Source of the DNA: Bacteroidales bacterium UBA4231
GTDB lineage: Bacteria > Bacteroidota > Bacteroidia > Bacteroidales > UBA932
Reading direction: 5' to 3'
DNA: 19,748 nt
Assembly: GCA_002396335.1 (NCBI GenBank)
Contig: DGXN01000002.1
Coordinates: 1-19,748, forward strand
Shown one piece after another: positions 16,638-19,748 of this stretch; within the stretch, counting starts at the first letter, position 1; each line of letters begins with the position of its first letter. Below the pieces are notes generated by a model, which saw only the letters and a list, made by a program, of their open reading frames with translations, did not search any database and had not been told where the DNA came from. A program made the translations under genes and the position numbers.

Positions 16638-17599
16638 AACCGGAGTTCCATTCCCTGGCCGATGATGCTTCGGAAGGACAGCTCGCTGCGGGTCAGGCGG
16701 GCGGCCATGCGGATGAGCCGGCCAATTGCACCTTTATAGGCCTTCACTGCCTTGCTGTCCTGGAGGAACGTGCTCCGGCGGGTGCGGATTTCGGCCTCAT
16801 AACCTGCCATGGCGGCATATTTCCAGAAAATGGAGTCGTAGGGGACGCTTTCGTTGAGCCAGGGCTTGGATGAGAGATTGAAATGGATGATCTGCGGGTC
16901 GTCCATGAAACGCATGCATTCGGAAGGCATGGCATTCCAGTCCGGGTCCAGATAGTGGATGCCGTCCCAGCAGAGGGCGTTCAGGTAATCTTGGTCGGGC
17001 GCGACGGTCTCCAGCCCGTACTTTTGGACCCATTCCAGGAAGCGTCCGGCCAGGTTCTCCTCCCGCAGCCGCTTGCAGTTCAGCAGCAATACGCCGGAAT
17101 TGACGTAGTTGCAATGATCCACCCCCACATAGCGGTCGATGTATTGCATGAACGGGCCGATCTTCTGGATGCTGTAGTCGGCCACGGCGCCGATGAGTTT
17201 GTTTCCAAGGGGCTCCCGGTACAGGCGGGAGATGTCGCCGGGAACCACCAGGTCGGCGTCCAGGTAGATGGCTTTGTCGTATTGGGGGAAGAGTTCCGCG
17301 ATGAAAAGGCGGAAGTATATGGTAAGGGAAGAGAATGCGGCGAAACAGTGATTCTGAAGTTTTTTCACAGCCGGAATGGCCTGGATCCGTTCCGTAAGGT
17401 GGCAAATTTCAATCTGGAAGTGCTCGTCTGCAAATAGATGCAGTCGGAGTGCATTTTCCTCGGAAATGTCGTCGGTAAGGACGTGGATATGGTATTGACA
17501 CTCGCGGGAGGCGTTGTCTTTGATGGAAGCGATGGCGGTGGCAAGGAACGGCGAATAGGCGTCGTTCACAGAGAAAAAGATGGGAACTACGGTTTTCAT
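16628..17599 (-). CDS. GT8-family glycosyltransferase
   Basis: Retaining glycosyltransferase of family 8, 323 residues, related to LPS galactosyl/glucosyltransferases. The N-terminal MKTVVPIFFSVNDAYSPFLA is the nucleotide-binding start. The metal-binding DxD is D114/D116 in AIYLDADLVV; YVNSGVLLLN and PDQDYLNAL follow, and IIHFNLSSKPW (H239 to W247) is the C-terminal family motif. The ATG at 17599 is chosen because upstream residues have no similarity and a promoter box lies at 17627. The C-terminal about 60 residues are basic and may contact the membrane. Coupled to the acyltransferase by a 10-bp overlap, suggesting glycolipid or surface-polymer decoration. Sugar donor and acceptor are unknown. 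Confidence 0.87.
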   Translation of the reverse strand: MKTVVPIFFSVNDAYSPFLATAIASIKDNASRECQYHIHVLTDDISEENALRLHLFADEHFQIEICHLTERIQAIPAVKKLQNHCFAAFSSLTIYFRLFIAELFPQYDKAIYLDADLVVPGDISRLYREPLGNKLIGAVADYSIQKIGPFMQYIDRYVGVDHCNYVNSGVLLLNCKRLREENLAGRFLEWVQKYGLETVAPDQDYLNALCWDGIHYLDPDWNAMPSECMRFMDDPQIIHFNLSSKPWLNESVPYDSIFWKYAAMAGYEAEIRTRRSTFLQDSKAVKAYKGAIGRLIRMAARLTRSELSFRSIIGQGMELRLCS

Positions 17600-17626
17600 G
17601 TTGGGTTCGCTGTTTGTTTTCGGATG

Positions 17627-17634
17627 CAAATTTA
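17627..17634 (-). promoter_or_regulatory. -7 box for the GT8 gene
   Basis: On the minus strand this reads TAAATTTG, matching TAnnTTTG, 27 bp before the GT8 ATG. The upstream element is not clear. It faces away from the promoter of the divergent LytTR gene. Confidence 0.5.
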
Positions 17635-17670
17635 GGGGATGCTCCCGCCCCGGTGAAAAAAATGTCACAG

Positions 17671-17731
17671 GGACGAGCGGAATGTGACGAAATCGCATAT
17701 TTTGGGACGAAAGTGCCATTTTTGGGACGAA
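17671..17731. promoter_or_regulatory. Direct repeats with 20-bp period, candidate LytTR binding sites
   Basis: TTTTGGGACGAA occurs exactly at 17700-17711 and 17720-17731, 20 bp apart. Weaker GACGA cores sit at 17672 and 17686, the latter another 20 bp upstream of the first full copy. The array lies immediately before the -7 box of the LytTR gene and the last copy overlaps its possible -33 TTTG. Paired short direct repeats are the normal binding arrangement of LytTR domains, so autoregulation is a reasonable inference. The array could also affect the divergent GT8 promoter. Confidence 0.55.
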
Positions 17732-17745
17732 TTCAGAATTCTTTG

Positions 17746-17753
17746 TATATTTG
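17746..17753 (+). promoter_or_regulatory. -7 box for the membrane LytTR gene
   Basis: TATATTTG matches TAnnTTTG, 19 bp before the ATG at 17773. A TTTG at 17721-17724 lies 21 bp upstream, within the last direct repeat, and could be the -33 element. Confidence 0.55.
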
Positions 17754-17772
17754 TCCCATCAAAACTGTGACC

Positions 17773-18585
17773 ATGAAAACCATTGCCCGCACGTTTTACA
17801 AGATGAGAGTGACCGTCCTTTTCTTCACGGTGGTTCCGCTGTTCTTCTTCCTCTTTGTTCTGGCGTACCGCCCCTTCGACATCGACCGTTTCCTATCCCT
17901 CGGGAACGACCGCTATACCCTGAACCTGATCATCTGTACCCTCATTACCCTGGGCGTGATGACCGTTTCCCGTATCCTGCTGTTCCTGCTGCGCCGTACC
18001 ATCGACCTGAACTGGCCCCTCTACATCCTCTGGTGCACCGGGGAGGTGGTCGCCTGCGGGCTGTTCATGTCCATTCCCATGGGCATCGGCTGGGCGGGAA
18101 CGTCGGCCTATTTTCCCATCATGCTGCAGTGCGTGCTGTATATGGCCGGCATCCTGGTGTTCCCGCTTGCGCTCCTTTCCATGGGGGTGCAGCTGTATGT
18201 CCTGAACCGCACTGCCCGCCAGGTCCCGGCGGTGGACGAGAAGAAACTCATCCGCTTCTATGACGACCAGAAGCGCCTGAAGCTGGTCGTTTCTTCCGAC
18301 GCGGTCCTGTATATCGAAGCGGAAGAGAACTATGTCCACATTTTCCACCTGGACAACGGCCGGGTCCGGAAATTCACCCTCCGCTCGTCCATGCGCTCCC
18401 TGGAAGAAGTTCTTCAGCGGCACGGCCTCGTGCGCTGCCACCGCTCGTATTTCCTGAACGCCCTCCATGTGGACCTCCTGAAAAAAGACCAGAACGGTTA
18501 TATGCTGGCTAAACTGGACCGGGACGGCCTGGATCCCATCCCGGTGTCGAAGCGGTATTACGAGGCGGTAACCGCTGTTCTTTAG
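17773..18585 (+). CDS. Membrane-anchored LytTR transcriptional regulator
   Basis: One-component regulator of 270 residues: about four transmembrane helices (near 12-31, 50-73, 82-103 and 117-146) and a C-terminal cytosolic LytTR DNA-binding domain (about 165-268; VLYIEAEENYVHIF, RSSMRSLEEVL, GLVRCHRSYFLN). There is no receiver domain or kinase domain, so any signal would be sensed by the membrane part or by a partner. I chose the ATG at 17773, just after a -7 box; a longer frame reaches back to 17614 but would cover the promoter. Its probable sites are the direct repeats upstream. Target genes may include the divergent GT8 cluster. No terminator is evident directly after it. Confidence 0.85.
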   Translation: MKTIARTFYKMRVTVLFFTVVPLFFFLFVLAYRPFDIDRFLSLGNDRYTLNLIICTLITLGVMTVSRILLFLLRRTIDLNWPLYILWCTGEVVACGLFMSIPMGIGWAGTSAYFPIMLQCVLYMAGILVFPLALLSMGVQLYVLNRTARQVPAVDEKKLIRFYDDQKRLKLVVSSDAVLYIEAEENYVHIFHLDNGRVRKFTLRSSMRSLEEVLQRHGLVRCHRSYFLNALHVDLLKKDQNGYMLAKLDRDGLDPIPVSKRYYEAVTAVL

Positions 18586-18645
18586 GCTTTTTCCTTACAC
18601 ACTAGAAAGTAAAATATTTTAATTACTGAAAAATTGTAAGAAAAA

Positions 18646-18676
18646 TTTGTTTTCAAAATAAAAAATTGTAACTTTG
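18646..18676 (+). promoter_or_regulatory. Canonical Bacteroidetes promoter
   Basis: TTTG at 18646-18649, 19-bp spacer, TAACTTTG at 18669-18676: a full match to the -33/-7 consensus in a very AT-rich stretch. The start point would be near 18683. It does not lead straight into a gene but into a short segment ended by a hairpin. Confidence 0.7.
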
Positions 18677-18682
18677 CAGCGG

Positions 18683-18766
18683 ACATAGAAGTTATCTTCT
18701 TGTCTATTTGTTAAGTTCGTTTTATATACTTGAAGCGCGCCCTTGGGGAGGGGCGCGTTTCTCTTT
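18683..18766 (+). ncRNA. Candidate small RNA or ppdK leader of about 84 nt
   Basis: Bounded by the canonical promoter ending at 18676 and a terminator-like hairpin at 18732-18766. There is no ATG inside. Near its 5' end GAAG and CTTC around TTAT can form a small hairpin flanked by partly complementary bases. I do not recognise it as a known family. It could be a free small RNA or an attenuated leader of ppdK, whose own promoter-like box lies 36 bp beyond the terminator. The other parts of the 276-bp gap (18586-18645 and 18767-18802) are AT-rich with nothing else recognised. Confidence 0.4.
18732..18766 (+). terminator. Intrinsic terminator-like hairpin
   Basis: GAAGCGCGCCC at 18732-18742 pairs with GGGCGCGTTTC at 18751-18761, 11 bp with one G-T wobble and an 8-base loop; the arm ends in TTTC and is followed by TCTTT. 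This is a good intrinsic terminator shape. It could also end transcripts from the upstream LytTR gene. Confidence 0.65.
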
Positions 18767-18802
18767 AGGTGGCAATTATTTCCGTTTTTGCCAAATATAT
18801 AT

Positions 18803-18810
18803 TATATTTG
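18803..18810 (+). promoter_or_regulatory. -7 box for ppdK
   Basis: TATATTTG fits TAnnTTTG and lies 51 bp before the ATG at 18862, giving a short AT-rich leader. No good TTTG is found at 19-20 bp upstream. Confidence 0.5.
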
Positions 18811-18861
18811 CACGATTTAGACATAAAATTTTTAAAATATTATACTAATCCCAATCTATTT

Positions 18862-19748
18862 ATGGCAGAAATCAAAAAAAGAGTCTATCGTTTTGGCGGC
18901 AAGCACGCTGAGGGCGATGGCAAAATGAGAGAGCTGCTGGGTGGCAAAGGCGCCAACCTGGCCGAGATGAACCTCCTGGGAATGCCTGTTCCCGCCGGCT
19001 TCACCATCACCACCGAATGCTGCACCGAGTACTATCGGCTGGGTGGCGGTTACACCCCCGAACTCAAAGCAGAAGTAGCAGACGCCCTCAAAGCTACCGA
19101 GCAGATCATGGGCAAGAAGTTCGGCGACCCGAACGATCCCCTTCTCGTGAGCTGCCGCTCCGGCGCCCGTTCCTCCATGCCCGGCATGATGGACACCATC
19201 CTCAATATCGGCCTTTGTTCCGCAACCATCCCCGGCCTTATCAAGAAGACCGGCAACCCCCGTTTCGTGTATGACGCCTACCGCCGTCTCATCATGATGT
19301 ACTCCGATGTCGTCATGGAGAAGGCCGAGGGCATCGAACCCGCAGACGGCCAGGGCATCCGCCAGCAGCTGGACCGCATGATGGAAGAGGTCAAGAATGC
19401 CAACGGTTACAAGAGCGACACCGAGCTCACCGCCGACCAGCTCAAAGACCTGGCCGAAGCTTTCAAAGTCCGCATCAAGGAAGTCCTCGGCGTTGAATTC
19501 CCGGACGATGCCGTGGCCCAGCTTTGGGGCTCCATCGGCGGCGTTTTCAAGAGCTGGAACGGCAAACGCGCCATCCGCTACCGTCAGATCGAGCACATTC
19601 CGGACGATTGGGGCACGGCCGTGAACGTCCAGTCCATGGTATTCGGCAACATGGGTGACACGTCGGCCACCGGCGTTGCCTTCTCCCGTAACCCCGCCAA
19701 CGGCGACAACAAGTTCTACGGTGAATGGCTCATCAACGCCCAGGGCGA
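18862..19748 (+). CDS. ppdK: Pyruvate, phosphate dikinase, 5' part (runs off the window)
   Basis: The first 295 residues of a protein that is usually about 900 long. It interconverts pyruvate, ATP and phosphate with phosphoenolpyruvate, AMP and pyrophosphate in central carbon metabolism. The N-terminal nucleotide-binding domain is clear: VYRFGGKHAEGDGKMRELLG, GGKGANLAEM at 27-36, GMPVPAGFTITTE, and the signature SGARSSMPGMMDTILNIGL at 100-118. Further on are FVYDAYRRLI and ATGVAFSRNPANG. The frame is intact to the window end; the phospho-histidine and PEP-binding domains lie outside. The ATG at 18862 matches the usual family N-terminus. Not obviously linked to the upstream gene because of the hairpin and promoter between them. 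Confidence 0.95.
   Translation, partial: MAEIKKRVYRFGGKHAEGDGKMRELLGGKGANLAEMNLLGMPVPAGFTITTECCTEYYRLGGGYTPELKAEVADALKATEQIMGKKFGDPNDPLLVSCRSGARSSMPGMMDTILNIGLCSATIPGLIKKTGNPRFVYDAYRRLIMMYSDVVMEKAEGIEPADGQGIRQQLDRMMEEVKNANGYKSDTELTADQLKDLAEAFKVRIKEVLGVEFPDDAVAQLWGSIGGVFKSWNGKRAIRYRQIEHIPDDWGTAVNVQSMVFGNMGDTSATGVAFSRNPANGDNKFYGEWLINAQG

Noticed and set aside
16769..16784. A stretch CGTGCTCCGGCGGG inside the GT8 gene identical to the start of the tandem repeat
   Set aside because: Only 14 bases match, it lies in coding sequence for a normal part of the protein, and the rest of the unit is missing. Chance in GC-rich DNA is the simpler explanation.
17600..17719. N-terminal extension of the GT8 protein
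   Set aside because: The added 40 residues cross the minus-strand promoter box, and the family's usual N-terminus begins at MKTVVPIFFS.
17614..17772. N-terminal extension of the membrane LytTR regulator
   Set aside because: The added 53 residues would run through the direct repeats and the -7 box, and have no membrane or domain character; the ATG at 17773 fits better.
18856..19596. Minus-strand frame opposite ppdK
   Set aside because: It is a shadow of a strongly conserved metabolic gene, with no start signal or promoter on that strand.

Overview
The window looks like a GC-rich chromosome segment of a gut- or rumen-type Bacteroidales. The evidence is a SusC/SusD pair, lipoprotein signal peptides, LytTR regulators, mostly weak Shine-Dalgarno sequences, and several Bacteroidetes-type promoters (-7 box TAnnTTTG, in one case with TTTG exactly 19 bp upstream). 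I cannot name the genus from this sequence alone.

Layout. Positions 1-194 hold four copies of a 51-bp tandem repeat. Next, on the minus strand, comes a LytS-type sensor kinase with its LytTR response regulator (225-2157). Divergent from it is a plus-strand operon for starch/malto-oligosaccharide capture: an MFS sugar transporter (2296), susC (3658), susD (6710), a very large SusE/F-like lipoprotein with eight repeated modules (8309), and a SusG-like GH13 alpha-amylase (11432-13732), closed by a perfect 16-bp stem hairpin. The amylase would cut starch at the cell surface, the SusE/F-like protein and SusD would hold the glucan, SusC would import oligosaccharides through the outer membrane, and the MFS protein would carry small sugars across the inner membrane. 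SusA, SusB and SusR counterparts are absent from the window, so periplasmic processing must be encoded elsewhere.

Downstream is a compact toxin-antitoxin pair (ribbon-helix-helix antitoxin and PIN/VapC toxin, 13890-14593) with its own promoter. It abuts a minus-strand group, in order of transcription: a GT8 glycosyltransferase, a PlsC-type acyltransferase overlapping it by 10 bp, and a GH53 endo-galactanase lipoprotein. Divergent from GT8 is a four-helix membrane protein with a C-terminal LytTR DNA-binding domain; its promoter carries direct repeats at a 20-bp period that look like LytTR sites. The window ends with a 276-bp AT-rich gap holding a candidate small RNA or leader, followed by the 5' part of pyruvate phosphate dikinase (18862 to the edge).

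The most interesting points are the eight-module SusE/F protein with recent module duplication, the two sets of 20-bp-spaced direct repeats beside LytTR genes, the short promoter-to-terminator unit before ppdK, and the tandem repeats that stay open in frame with the response regulator. I found no clearly new enzymatic or defence system.
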